A DNA stretch of 64,000 nt from Sycobia sp. Sy_11 (GCA_018907035.1 JACCIC010000064.1:1162501-1226500); one strand, 5' to 3'; counted from the first letter of the stretch, positions 11,130 to 22,372 are shown. The notes: a model not told the origin generated them from the sequence alone. A program made the numbers and translations.

Positions 11130-11775
11130 AAATTATAATATAGATTGAGTGTCCAGGTAAGTGTCCAATTTTCCAGCAGTTTTTCCAAAATGTGAGGTTT
11201 TAAGATGAAAACACGGTTACATATCTTTTATTTAGAGTATCGTGCATCGAAAGCTTTAACTTTTTCCCAACTTTCTTGAACCTGAAACTTCTTATTACGG
11301 GATGGTGAATGAAGCAGCAAGTAATTTTTGAATCTGACACGGATTCTCATCCAGCAAAGCATCTAATTCCTTATCCTCAAAACTTCTCGGCTTTCCGAAG
11401 CGATCTATGTCTTGAACTTCAAAATCATCAGTTTTAAATCATTTGAACCACTCGCAGCATATCGATTCACCAAGACTTCCCGCCTCATAACTTTCCATAT
11501 GTTTCCGTAAGCAAACGACATGCTTCGGCTGCACTTTTCCTTATATTGAAGAATAGAAGCAGTGTTCCCTACAAATGATGTTTATTTGGTTGGAATCTTA
11601 CCATGATTTCTCTCGATGAAATAAACGATACCGAAAGTAACGTGCAAATATGAAGATGCAAAGATGTTGACATATACACACAACTTACAAATATAACAGA
11701 TGCGATCTGACGTCCCTTTTTATGATTTACTGGTGATACCATTTCTTGACATACGTAGGAAACTTACTTGTACAC
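11130..11775 (-). pseudogene. mariner 5' half (mauritiana-like) with TIR
   Basis: The minus strand starts at a TIR-like end GTGTACAAGTAAGTTTCC (near 11760-11777), the type seen in Mos1-like mariners. It continues through MVRFQPNKHH, KSAAEACRLLTETYG (HTH region) and a block matching DFDVEDKER-G-PKKFEDEELE, and stops in frame. The catalytic part is missing: at about 11150-11290 only tail-like sequence is seen, consistent with internal deletion. It is inactive. Confidence 0.65.
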
Positions 11776-11777
11776 CC

Positions 11778-11778
11778 T

Positions 11779-11868
<90 letters not shown>
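11778..11868. repeat. compound (TA)n(CA)n(TA)n microsatellite
   Basis: TA, CA and TA runs follow one another. The tract forms the left target of the irritans mariner that starts at 11870. Confidence 0.95.
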
Positions 11869-11869
<1 letters not shown>

Positions 11870-12749
11870 CGAAGGCGGTTCAATACGTATCCGTGTTCGT
11901 AGAGGACGTTCCTTAGGGAAACTGGTGTTATTATTCTGTGCTTCAATCTATCAATGGGTGCCAAAACAAATTTCAAACTGATTGATTAATATTTTACATG
12001 ATAAGTTGGCTATGGATAAATAGTCGGCTTGATGAGTGCCACGATTGTTCGCGGTAGAGAACAAGCTGAAGCGGCTGTTAACTGCGGAACAGTGTTTGGA
12101 ACAATTTAAGCAAAACATGAAAGACTTTTTACGTCGAGTTTTTACTGTTGGTGTTGTCTGAATTCATCATTACACACCCGAAACTAAGCAACAATCAAAA
12201 CAATGTGTTGATCTCGGTGGAATCTGATGCGAAGACGGTAGGGAAGGTTATGGCGACGATTTTTTGGGATGCGAAGAGCGTCATCCTGTTAGACTATTTA
12301 GAAAGAGGAAAAACGATTAATGGACAATACTGCAATGAGTTATTGGACCGTTTTAATAAAAAATTGAAGGAGACGCGGCTACATTTAGTGAAAAAACGTG
12401 TTTCATCTCGATAACACACCAGCACATTCATCTTGGAGTCGCCACTGAACTGCCTGAATTGCGTTAACCTTCGAATACACCCGATCTGGCTCTCTGCGAC
12501 TTCTTCTTGTTCCCTAACATGAGCAAATGGCTTGCGGGAAAGAATTTTGCTCAAATGAGGAAGTCATCGCCAAGACAGAGGCTTATTTTGGAGAGTTCGA
12601 AAAGTTCTTTTTTTGGAAGGGTTAGAAATGGCTAGAACTTTAGACGAAGTGTATCTTTCTAAAAGGGAACTATGCTGAAAAATAAAAAAAAATCTTGTGA
12701 AAAAATGGTGTCTTCATTCCTCATACGGGTACTTATTGAACTGCCCTTG
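11870..12749 (+). mobile_element. internally deleted irritans-type mariner with TIRs
   Basis: The two ends match as inverted repeats of about 30 bp (left CGAAGGCGGTTCAATACGTA; right, reversed, CAAGGGCAGTTCAATAAGTA) and TA flanks both. The readable transposase in 12148-12414 gives KVMATIFWDAKSVILLDYLERGKTINGQY and LVKKRV, followed by out-of-frame pieces of DNTPAH and NLRIHPIWLS/LCDFFLF. This is the Himar1-like block (family: KVMASVFWDAHGIIFIDYLEKGKTIN). At 880 bp it is about 400 bp shorter than a full element, the loss being in the N-terminal third. It is inactive but might still be mobilised in trans. Confidence 0.75.
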
Positions 12750-13161
12750 TATATATATATATATATATACATGAACATAAAATTCAAATGTACTAAAGTA
12801 TTCTCATAATTATCTTAAAATTTATGATTTTTTGGACTTTCTCTAAATCTATAATATATATGTATGGCCAGTTGATTATAAATTTAATGCAATTGCTAAA
12901 ACTGGAAGTAGCGCTTTCAAGCTGTCAATTCCTGGACTAGTTTCATTTATAATTCTATGCTGAGCTCTTCCGTGCCTCTCGAATTGCATCACAAAATACG
13001 GAATTGAGAATTCGCTTATTGATTTTTTCCTATTTTATCTTTTATAATATAATTGAATAACGTAGTTTAATGAAGTTTAATATTGTATAGAGTATACTGT
13101 CAAATTAATAATTAATATAAATTTCTAAAGCTTTGTTATTCTAACTCATTTCTACTTTTAG
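12750..13161. other. dlg1 intron sequence, no element recognised
   Basis: AT-rich sequence leading to the acceptor at 13160-13161. Apart from a short TA run at 12750-12770 nothing is identified. Confidence 0.6.
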
Positions 13162-13311
13162 GTGCAGAAGAATGCATATTATCTTACGAAGAAGTTAAAA
13201 AAATTACGATCAATTATGTAAGACCCATAATTATTCTTGGTCCAATCAAAGACAAAATTATAGATGATTTAATATCTAATTATCCTGAAAAATTTGGAAG
13301 CTGCATACCTC
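13162..13311 (+). CDS. dlg1: discs large (dlg1) exon: start of the GUK domain
   Basis: This 150-bp internal exon lies between a pyrimidine-rich acceptor ending TTTTAG and a GTAAGT donor. It encodes the segment that links the SH3/HOOK region to the guanylate-kinase-like domain of Discs large, including the strand [18 protein letters not shown] and the motif [10 protein letters not shown]. In the family this reads close to [30 protein letters not shown]. Dlg is a membrane-associated scaffold at septate junctions and synapses. Its GUK fold binds peptide partners and does not make GDP. The exon ends in phase 1, and the split codon is completed by the next exon to give His. Substitutions relative to typical insect Dlg are numerous. 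No upstream exon was recognised in the window. Confidence 0.88.
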
Positions 13312-13687
13312 GTAAGTAGTATGTTTGTTTGCTTCTATTATCGTTGGATTATTAATGATTTTATAAATTTCAACCAACTCCAAATAAATAAAACCACCGA
13401 ATAATCTAGTAATATACGAGATTTGGTCTGCAAAAACTGTACTGGACAATTTCTATATTATATAGTTTGTATAATAACTTTTTAAGAAGCAACAAAGTCT
13501 AGACCCTGACATCGCTTCAAGTACACCTCAAATCAAAAAACTGCGACTATACTGGTTCATTTATGTTTTTTGAAGTGGCCTTTCTAGATTTGACTTTGAC
13601 CTAACCTTGCTGATGAATGCTGATCTGACTGTATCAAATAGAATTCAGATTCAGCTCAACCAAAAATATAAAGCTTTGGTAGTATGA

Positions 13688-14198
13688 CTTAATAAATATT
13701 TTTTATTGGTCTTACAGTCCAATCAATTCAATCTAAAAATAAAATAAAATTAAAAATAAAAATAAAAAATAAAAATAAAAACAAATAAAAAATAAAATAA
13801 AAATTAAAAATAAAAATTAAAATAAAAATTAAAATAAAATTATAATGACAGTCAGACTGTCCTTGTTTACATTCATCCCCGTAGACTAATCTGAAAATAA
13901 AATATTAGCTGAAAAAATTCTTTGTTAGTAAAGTGCAGTCTGACTGTCCTCAACACCCTTACCTAATTGAAGACTTGTCCAACGTTTTGAGCTCGCTACG
14001 GCTAATTTAATTTAATTTAATTTAATTTTAATTAAATTTTAATTTAATTTTTAATTTAATTTTAATTTTTAATTTTTATTTTATTTTTTATTTTTATTTT
14101 TATTTTATTTTTAGATTGAATTGATTGGACTGCAAGATCAATAAAAAATATTTATTAAGTTGTATATGGGCAGTCGACAAAAGTACAATTCAATTGTT
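13688..14198 (-). mobile_element. short fold-back PLE derivative with 13-bp target duplication
   Basis: This 511-bp unit is flanked by perfect 13-bp repeats TTTGGTAGTATGA (13675-13687 and 14199-14211). The left part is a minus-strand pLTR (AT-rich repeats, the intron at about 13893-13965, half a hammerhead near 13976-14000). The right part is the same terminal AT-rich repeat inverted, ending in GTCGACAAAAGTACAATTCAATTG. The right end extends about 40 nt further than the left, an asymmetry shared with 30181-31763 and 38776-46926. It contains no coding sequence. The same structure appears at 9691-10245. Confidence 0.8.
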
Positions 14199-14211
14199 TT
14201 TGGTAGTATGA

Positions 14212-15950
14212 TCTACCTTGAAGGATACTTATTTTGTGTTTCCGTAGTATTTTCTTTTTTCAAACTCTTTGTTCACGCCGCTTACATTGTAACGGTAAAT
14301 TTCAAGTCTTATATGCCTGGGAACTGGCATTCAGTTTTGCCTTACTGAACCAGAGAACGAAATGTCAATATAAGTTCCAATACTACGGATAAGGAGTGGC
14401 CTTTTATGCTTCAGTTTTCTACCCGTAATCAATTTTGGACACTGAGAACTATAAGTAAGACATGGTTCCACGGTGGGGGAGATTTTCCAGAGTTCTACTA
14501 GACTGCTACTAAATACGCAATTTTACTTGCTTGTGAGAATATCGAGCTATAGACTAGGAGAAGTCAACTGAGCTTACTGATATTGCTCTTGAAAGCTGTT
14601 GAAATCCTACCTGACTTATATCTTTCCAAACGACGAAGTGGCGTAGCTATTTTTTGTCAACTATTGTCTGGGTTCTCAGTGTTCGTGGTCAGAGTCAGCA
14701 AAATAGAACTATATAGTGGCCTCGCCATCTACTATCCATCCTCGGCTACGAGAGAATCTGTCCGTTCTCTAAAAGGCGAACTTCGCATCTGCTTATAAAG
14801 CGACCATCAGCGCAAGAACACCGAACAACCATGGGCCACGATTCTTTTAAGTGGCTATCCGTATTCTCTCTCTCTCTCTTTCTCTATCTATCTATCTATC
14901 TATCTATCTATTTGTCTTCGCCGCCCGCATATACTACGCCAACGTTGCGGCCTCGGCCTGCGCCTCGCATATACATGTGTGCCTTCTGTATTTTTTTATT
15001 CATGGTTTCCTCTTGTTTTTTGTAACAAATAGTTTCTACTTTTATTAATTTGAATTGCGTGTATCCATTTTCTTTCTTAAACATCTCCCTTGACCAATTC
15101 TGTGCGGGGCTTGGACCAGCTAGGCATGTTCTCTGCAACAACCGTATTCACAATCCTCGTGTTCGAAACCAAAACAGAAAATATGTCCAATAGGTAAATT
15201 CACATTCACAAGCAATAACATAAATTACTTCATTATAACTACGATTCGGACCAAATAAAGAAGCATATAATTAAGATTGCAAAATATTTCGGGCAGCTTC
15301 AACCTAATTTATAAAGTCAACTCCATTATGCGACCAATGACATTAATAAGCTCAATAAAGCAGTTATTTTAATTCATTATTTCGCCCTAATTTATTTCCA
15401 TCGTTTGCATATGAGCTGGTGAGATCGGCCAAAGAAAAGGCAAATAAATATGTAAAATACATGTATTCATATTCATAAAAACGAAATAAATAATTCACGC
15501 GAACATCGGTGGAGTTAAGATCCCGCCACAAACATGCGTTGAGATTCAAACATAAGTGTGTAGGAATCTGGACGTCACACAAGTATATAATTCGTGAAAC
15601 TTACTTTCTTAATATAACTGATGCAACCATATCGCACAATACGAAGTATTAATTTCGTACAGTACATTAATTCAGCGGAGTCAGCAAAACGTCTTAATTC
15701 TTCGTTGCGAAGCCTACACAAGTACCGTCATACATACATCGCGTATTAGCGTCGTATTTTATGTATCATACATGATCCTCTATTATGCATGGTTAGAGAA
15801 CACTTAAGTATGTAAGGATGATTATAAATTGTAAAGGATTACGCCTATAATCCTTACAAGTCTACAGTTGTTAGCAGATTATATTGTGAAAAATTATAAA
15901 TCTATTTCTTACCTGTTGGTAGCGTAGGAATGGTAATATGTGTGGTCAGC
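14212..15950. other. unassigned intron sequence with CT/ATCT microsatellite
   Basis: A (CT)n(ATCT)n tract lies at about 14864-14910. A locally GC-richer patch (14600-14840, 14930-15000) may be old transposon sequence, but no domain or terminus was recognised. 15140-15950 shows nothing identifiable. Confidence 0.4.
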
Positions 15951-16600
15951 GCTGTCCGGAAAGGGACACTATTTTCGTATAGTTTAGATTTTGCCGAGCC
16001 TTCGAACTGAAAGCACCTATATTAAGTAAAGCAGAAAATAGTAAATACTGCAGTTATCCATTTAGTTCTACCTTACATCCCGGATATTTTAGAGAATTCT
16101 AGCAGCCGAGACATACCGTTTAATTTGAATGGTCACTTTTATGCGGAGATAGCAGTACGCTATGTCACCAATCTCGTCACTTGATCATTTTCAGGATGCA
16201 ACGCTGTAATTCGATCTAATGATGATTTCGAATAAGAAAGCAAATGACCTTTAAATAAAACTAAATCACCAATTTGAAAATCATAATTAGGCTTGAGCCA
16301 CTTGCTCCTCTGTTTTAATTAATCTAAACATTCCTGTTTCCATCCCTATCAAAAGTAATTTCTCATCAGCTGCATTAATCTCCATCGAAAGCTCTTTGCT
16401 GTCGTTCATTTCTAAAAATGACTCAAGCACAAAAATATCTTACCACTTAGAAAATTACCTGCTATAATAGCGCTTGCATCTGCAAGATCGGAACTAAATG
16501 TACCGATTGGTCTAGAATTCAAACACGTCTCAATATCAGCCAAAAGAGTTGAAAATAACTAGAACAACCATTTTTAATCGCTGTTAGTAATAACGCTGTA
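15950..16600 (-). pseudogene. BEL/Pao integrase C-terminal remnant
   Basis: The minus strand reads LLADIETCLNSRPIGTFSSDLADASAI near 16490-16560, matching the BEL integrase block E-CLNSRPL-----DP-D---LTP. Next come RSKWLKPNYDFQIGDLVLFK near 16250-16320 (family: KW--P--N--VGDLVLIK), and a drifting tail with RLVT-RTAISA near 16130-16190 (family: TRVV-VRTA). Order and spacing agree with the end of a BEL pol. Frames are broken throughout. No LTR could be tied to it. Confidence 0.65.
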
Positions 16601-16819
16601 GAGATCTATTTTGGAAGACTTTACATTAATTTCGCGAATCCCGAATGTAAATTATCATCTCTTATACTCTCTTTTACTTATGTCTCTCGTCGTCTGACCG
16701 CACCCGACTCACCGCGCCCGTGTCTTTCAAGCAAAATTTTACAAATATTTTTTCGATGTTCCATCTGCCTTTCATTCTTTTCATGTGACAACTATTTTCC
16801 ATACTATTAGATCTTTCCC

Positions 16820-17080
16820 ATATATTTTAAAGGATCAGAAATTGTATGACGAGCATATAACATTTAATATTTCTGTCATTTACTCTTTTTTCGAAATGTC
16901 ATCTTCGTCTTGTAATTCAGCGCCTTAAAAGTTTTTTTGTGGTCTTCCATGTTCTTCATTTCTCACATCCAAATTATTAGTTTTAAACCATTGACTTTTA
17001 GATGTTGCGTCAGATAAAGCATGAATACCATATAACTCGGTAACTATAATGCGTTCCGCAAATCATCATCTTCTAGTACC
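16820..17080 (-). pseudogene. mariner N-terminal fragment (mauritiana-like)
   Basis: The minus strand gives IHALSDATSKSQWFKTNNLDVRNEEHGRPQKNF, then ALNYKTKM, aligning with the Mos1-type N-terminal block (--FKSGDFDVDDKEHG-PPK-YEDAEL). It abuts another mariner copy at 17080 and is probably truncated by it. It is a fragment only. Confidence 0.55.
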
Positions 17081-18010
17081 AAATCCGACATTTTTAACAC
17101 AATAAAAAATATGATGTTGCTGGCTTAATGGCTTAATGATGTATAGTAAATATGTTTGACAGTTGTCATACATATTTGTCAGGTGGTGCCAAGTCTCGAA
17201 TGTAAGGCGGGTGAGACAGAATTTTCCATCCACTATTGTACAAATAGTTTTTGATCGAAGCCGTAACATGTGGTAAACATCATCGTGATGAAAAATGGCA
17301 GACTCATGCCTGGCATTATATACTGATCATTTTTTCTTTATTACGCGCTACAAACGAATAAGTAAGGTTCGATTGGCCACTTGAAAGCAGTTTGTAGTAT
17401 ACGATACAGTTTTAATCCATATGCACAGCATGACTATTTATTCTGTTTCGCTATTAAATTTGGCGGGCTCGCGGGGATTTGTATATGATTTTCTGTATTT
17501 CGGGTTATCATAATCAACCCATTTTTCATATGCAAAATTGCTATTTGACAACGCTCGGCTTCAATTCGTACGGAACGTTCGCTTTTCCACCCTTTGAATG
17601 AATCCCAATGCTTTTAAGCGTAGAGAAATGGTTTGTTGCGGGACGTCCAAATGTAGCAAGTTCTTCTTGAATCTGCCACGGATCCTCATCCACCGAAGCT
17701 TTTAATTACTCGTCTTCAAAACTTTTTGACTTTCCATGTCGATCCGTGTTTTCAATTTCAAAATCATCACCTTTAAACCTTTTGATCTACTCACGGTATG
17801 TCGATTCACCAATAAATACCGCTCATAAGTTTCCGAAAGCAAACGATGTGCCTCAGTCACAGTTTTCTATTATTAAACAATAATATGCCATGATTTTGCT
17901 CGATAAAATAAACGATACCAAAAGAAATGATCATATAGAATGCTGCCAAGTTTTTGACAGATACATAACCTACAAATATAACACATGCTGTCTGAAATTT
18001 CTTCCTGGGC
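17066..18010 (-). pseudogene. mariner transposase pseudogene
   Basis: Reading the minus strand from 18010: a 5' end shared with 20058-20100 (TATATTTGTAGGTTATGTATCTGTCAA type), then a readable N-terminal block KGDDFEIENTDRHGKSKSFEDE and VDEDPWQIQEELA (17690-17800). A YYKLLSSGQ segment lies near 17370-17390, and KILSHPPYIRDLAPPDKY near 17160-17220 corresponds to the ILPHPPYSPDLAP-D block. Frames are broken by many stops. The copy at 20058-20690 is the same family in the opposite orientation, and the two flank 18030-20050. Confidence 0.7.
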
Positions 18011-18028
18011 TCATATATATATATATAT

Positions 18029-18880
18029 TGTGACCGGCCAAACTACTGGCCCGCGATTGCGAAACCGAATGTTCGTGCGTGAAGGCGAAAATACGTGAAG
18101 CGCCAGGCGCGAGAGTGCGCGACATGTACGCACGAAGGAGGAAATTGAGAGAAAAATCGTTTTTCTCTTCCGAGCTGCCAAGGAAGACAGTTGCGTTGGG
18201 AAGAGAAACAACCGAAATAGTAGAACTCTCTCTCAAGCCTGTCGCCCACTGACACTATCCGCATCCCGATCATCCTGAAGCCCCCATCTGCGTCTACATC
18301 TCACGGTCGCTCTTGACTCAAGCTCCGAAAGCTCACCGAGAATACGAGACAGAAGGAAGGACGGAAGGAAGCTCCAGCGGAAGATAGAGAGAGAGAGAGA
18401 GAAAGGGAGAGAGGAAGAATATCACGAATCGAGAGAAGAGCGAGAGGAGCTTCACACGAGAGGAAGCAGCGGCGCCGAGGACTCCTCGGCAAGTAGCCTC
18501 TATGATTATGTTAGTATGTGAAGTGCGCATCCCGGCATGAACGCGCGCCATCGTTGTACATCCGCGCGCGCGAGCGCCCCGGGCTGAAGCCACTGCGCGT
18601 TGCGTCCCCCTTTCCCCTGCCTGCCATGTCCATCCATACCCGTAGTGATTGTCGTCGCCGCGCGGAAAACAAATATATGTAACTCGCGAGATTGTAATTC
18701 CGTATTCGATGTAGTACGAGTACGTTCGTATTTGCTTTTCGCGAATTGTTCAGAATAAATTGTTAATAGTTTCGAAAGACATCAATTGTAATCATTTCGA
18801 GTTCCCCGTTCCCCGTTTTCTATTTCCAGCGACGCCGACGTCACCAGAGATCTCGAAGGTTAGCGCCCGCAAAAGTCGGG

Positions 18881-18885
<5 letters not shown>
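18029..18885 (+). repeat. GC-rich LTR-like segment flanked by TA microsatellites
   Basis: A roughly 860-bp GC-rich block begins TGTGACCGGCC and contains a GA-rich tract (18350-18420) and an AATAAA signal (near 18755). It ends at CGGGTTATA in a second TA tract. The TGTGAC start resembles the gypsy LTR at 57143, and both lie in very AT-rich surroundings. It could be a solo LTR of another gypsy-type family. No CA end or clear target duplication was found, so this is tentative. ORFs here are compositional. Confidence 0.35.
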
Positions 18886-18922
<37 letters not shown>

Positions 18923-18929
18923 ACTTTGC

Positions 18930-19600
18930 TTCCACTTGATTTTTTCACTGATATTACTTTTTGGCAGCTATTGGGGAATGGCCGGACACCATCTTCAAAA
19001 AAGATCCGGTTTTTCAGGTAATTCACAAATCGATCCATTCTTTGTCTTCTTCATAAAACGAAATTCTGGTAAGCCAGGCCATGCACCAGTCATCAATATA
19101 AATGATATTCATAAGAGGCAACGTCTCTAGAGTAAGGCAGGTGGCATAGGACTACCCGTTTGAGAGTTTCAAAGTATGCTTTGACGGATTTCATGACGAG
19201 TGGCAGAGCATGATCATGTTGTAGGATAATATTATCATATCCTTCGTAGTATTGTGTGCGTTTTTCCTTCAACACTTGAATCAAACGTATCAATTGCGTT
19301 ATCATCTCTGATGGTTTCATTAGGTTTCAAAAAATCATAATATACCACACCGAGTTGGTCAGACGAAATGCAGAGCACGATTCTTCAGTACATAATACCT
19401 CCAGTTCGGAATCTTAAAACATTTTTTCTCTTCCACCACCATATCGGTGGTAGATATCAAAATCAACGCTCTTGAAGTATTTAAAGTACTCTCGCCACGT
19501 TCTTTCGCGAAGAGTAGTCGAATCGTAAGTACTTTAGAACATTTAATAAGCCTCAGTGATTCACTTTTGATGCAAACACAAATTCACTATTGTGATGATG
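18930..19600 (-). pseudogene. mariner transposase remnant (mauritiana-like)
   Basis: The minus strand carries, in order, YYDFLKPNETI-like sequence near 19320-19340, then a continuous frame (19093-19320) with DNIILQHDHALPLVMKSVKAYFETLKRVVLCHLPYSRDVASYEYHLYRSM. In this frame HDNAPSH, AYSPDLAPSDYHLF-SM are recognisable with mutated catalytic positions. A degraded WFDLMK/FRSDG tail lies toward 18950. It is the same subfamily as 790-1740. Confidence 0.65.
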
Positions 19601-19649
19601 TACTTACGTTGGCATAAGTAGTAATCTATCGAAAAGCGGCGGGAACAAC

Positions 19650-19887
19650 GTTGCGCATATGCGCGCGCGCGCACACACACACACACATATATAACAGAGA
19701 AACAGAGCATATAAACAGATAAAAATTACTATTTTATTGATAGTATTGATAAGTGGCATGTTTGATAGCTAAAAATAAAAATGCATCTTAATGTTCTTTT
19801 ATTCTACTAGAGGAAATGTAATATGATTCTCTCCATAACAAATACAAGAAAATATCACATTTACATATACATATATATATAAATTTC

Positions 19888-19927
<40 letters not shown>

Positions 19928-19933
19928 TTTCTT

Positions 19934-19983
<50 letters not shown>
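19650..19983. repeat. GC/AC and long TA microsatellites
   Basis: A (GC)n(AC)n run lies at about 19656-19692. Two long TA tracts lie at about 19891-19924 and 19937-19983, separated by 12 bp. ORFs reading IYIYIY here are artefacts. Confidence 0.95.
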
Positions 19984-19987
<4 letters not shown>

Positions 19988-20057
19988 CCAACATTTGTAA
20001 AAAGATGACGGCTTGTGGATCCCGGGCATAAATAATGAACAGTGGAGCACGGGCACA

Positions 20058-20690
20058 CATGTCAGACCTCATATGTTATATTTGTAGGTTGTGTATCTGT
20101 CAACAAATTTGCTGTAGTATATTTGAGCTTTTTTTATGTCGTTTATTTTATCGAGAAAAATCATGACAGGTTTCAGCCAAGTTCCAACCAAAAAAGAAGC
20201 CTAATCCGTGTCAAATTCAAACAGAAATTGCTGCATCATTGGGCTTCATGCAACAAGCCATTCCGATGACGAACAGCGAGTTTGCCTGTCCGAAATGTTG
20301 CTGAAGCGGTAAAAAATAAATCATTTCTACATCGTATTGTCACTGGCGATGAAAAATTAATTTATTATAATAATCCTAAACACAGTAAATCGTATACAAA
20401 TCCCTATGAGCCCATCAAATTTGACGGAAAAACGAAATAAATAAAATTATGCTGTGCATCTGGATCAAAACTGTATCGTACACTACGAACTGCTTTCAAG
20501 TGGTCAATGCCTCAAATTACCATTGTATCGAACCTTACTTATTCGTTTGTAGCGCGCAATTAAGGAAAAACTATCAGTATTTTAGGCCAGGCATGAGTCC
20601 GACATTTTTCATCAGGATGACGTTTGCCACATATTACGGCTTCGATCAAAAACTAATTGTAGAATAGCGGATGGTGAAATTCTACATTTA
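20058..20690 (+). pseudogene. mariner transposase remnant, family of 17066-18010
   Basis: The 5' end matches the minus-strand copy at 17066-18010. Readable parts are LHRIVTGDEKLIYYNNPKHSKSYTNPYEP (20330-20410, with the first catalytic Asp in TGDEK), then CASGSKLYRTLRTAFK, then SFVARN, and a final FFIRMTFATYYGFDQK block. A gap in the N-terminal region is evident: after 20160 the sequence runs quickly from the HTH start to FNQKRSLIRVKFKQKLL. It is decayed. Confidence 0.65.
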
Positions 20691-21630
20691 TACGAAATAC
20701 AAATACCTACGAATACATTTTTTTCGAAAAATACTGATTATAGAAAAACGCATGATATAAAAAATATATTTTGATAAGATATACAACTATTGTTTGAAAT
20801 ATTTTTTTGTAATTTTAAGTACACTAAAACAAAATTTGATAATTTTAAACAAATATATGTTTTCAAATACAAAGAACGAAATATTGGTTTAATATAAACG
20901 ACTATATAAAAAATGTGAATGCATACATTAACTGATTTAGTTGAACGAAATTTTTGTAATTAAAAACACAACGAGTATGAATACGCGCGCAAATCTAACA
21001 TTATATTATATTATATATAATACGGCGCGAAGAACTTGGCGCACGAAGAGAGGGAAAACCGAGAGTGCGAAGGTGCCCGAGCGCATGATCTCTCTTTATC
21101 TCTCACTCTCTGTCTCTCTACCAGCCGACACGAGCTCCGCGGTCAGCATAGACCGCGCTGTTGTAGATGCGAAGCGGTAAGGAGGGAGCACCGAAACTTG
21201 ATGGTGTAGCGCGGTGAGGTGAGAGAAGAACGGTCTCGAAGTGGGGGGCGGCTCGTTTCTCAAACTGAAATAGAAGCACTCTGGCTGTAAAATTCAGTGT
21301 ACCGGCAGCCTCGAAACCGGTCATTTGAGGGGATCTGGCGTCGGCGCGTTAGCTGACGACAGTTCTCTTGGCTCAATAGGCGCGCGCGAGCAAAACTGGT
21401 GTCTTACTGAGCGACAAGTGGCCGAGGCGTGCTGATCCGGAGCCACGAATTAGCAAACACCTGACACGCACTGTTAGATGGAACATTAAAACATAAAACA
21501 TAAAATATTTAAAAATTATATAAAAACTTTATGAACTGTCTGAAAAAAGTTATTTAAATCGATTAAATTAAATTTATTTTCTTAAATGCATTAAATTTGA
21601 TTTCAGATAGATATAGATGTTACATATAAA
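20690..21630. other. unassigned sequence with GC-rich island
   Basis: 20690-21020 is AT-rich with nothing recognised. 21020-21480 is GC-rich, with CT runs and a short inverted motif around CCGCGGTCAGCATAGACCGCG, and resembles LTR or leader sequence. No matching partner end was found, so it is left unassigned. Confidence 0.4.
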
Positions 21631-21639
21631 TCTATATAT

Positions 21640-21826
21640 TGTGACGGGGAACGCAAGCGCCGCGTACGCTTGCTTTCCCACGTCCCTATGCTCTCTCTCC
21701 TGTCGTAGCCCTGTAAATATGTATCTACAGTGTGTAAATATAAATGCATATGTATGTTTACATGTAAAGATTATGTGTTCCAGGCCGACGCATGACTACA
21801 CCGGTGGAGAGATAAATGAGAAACAC
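21640..21826 (+). repeat. 5' fragment of the gypsy LTR
   Basis: It starts TGTGACGGGGAACGCAAGCG and tracks the start of the gypsy LTR at 57143 for about 185 bp, including the CTCTCTCTCC patch and the GGCCGACGCA motif. It then ends abruptly against a mariner fragment. It is a truncated old LTR copy and indicates more than one past insertion of this gypsy family at the locus. Confidence 0.75.
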
Positions 21827-21948
21827 AACGACGCTATGCATGATTAGTTTGGATATTGCATTCAAAAGTTATAGACGTGTAAACATGCAGTACACTAACG
21901 CCGAAATTCGCGCTATTTTAAAGTGTTCTTCGTCAAAGGCTTAGTCAG
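21827..21948 (+). mobile_element. mariner 5' fragment, same family as 48092-49282
   Basis: About 120 bp align with 48226-48345 (ATTAGTTTGGATATTGC, then the AACGCCGAAATTCGCG start of the transposase frame) with scattered differences. It is cut on both sides, by the gypsy LTR piece and by the PLE piece. Confidence 0.75.
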
Positions 21949-21958
21949 TTTTTTTTTC

Positions 21959-22372
21959 GCTACGGCTCCTCATCAGGTGTCTATAGAATGGAATATGGGG
22001 TTTAGTTTAGTTCCTGATGAGGAGTTGTTGTGAGCTCGATACGTTGGACCGGATCTTCAATTAGGTAAGGGTGTTGAGGACAGTCAGATTGCACTTTACT
22101 AACAAAAATTTTTTTAGCTAATATTTTATTTTCAGATTAGTCTACGGGGGTGACTGTATACATGGACAGTCTCACTGTCATTATAATTTTTAATTTTAAT
22201 TTTGATTTTTATTATTTTTGTGTTGATGTATTAATGTTAATGTAGATATGTACTGATATTGTTACGTATTGTTTTCGATTGATTTGATTAGACACTATGA
22301 CCAATGAAAAAATATTTATCAGCTTGTATATAAGAAGTCGACAAAAGTACAATTAAAGTACTCAGAGAAATA
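21959..22372 (+). mobile_element. PLE pLTR fragment (plus strand)
   Basis: It begins with an inverted scrap of the hammerhead region (CGCTACGGCTCCTCATCAGG). A plus-strand pLTR follows with a hammerhead motif at 22010-22048 (GATA in place of GAAA), the intron at about 22064-22135, the AT-rich segment and the terminal GTCGACAAAAGTACAATT. The sequence between intron and end resembles the 6.8-7.0 kb copy (ATGTATTAATGTTAATG) more than the others, so at least two PLE subfamilies are present. Confidence 0.75.

Noticed and set aside
18301..18593. Arg/Ser-rich minus-strand ORFs
   Set aside because: Compositional, from the GA-rich tract in an LTR-like block.
19788..20072. Overlapping ORFs reading IYIYIYIY on the minus strand (also near 4611, 11764, 18841, 53962 and 56163)
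   Set aside because: They are translations of TA/CA microsatellites with no other content.
21346..21360. TGGCGTCGGCGCG as a retroelement primer-binding site next to an LTR end
   Set aside because: No CA-ending LTR directly precedes it and no internal domain follows.
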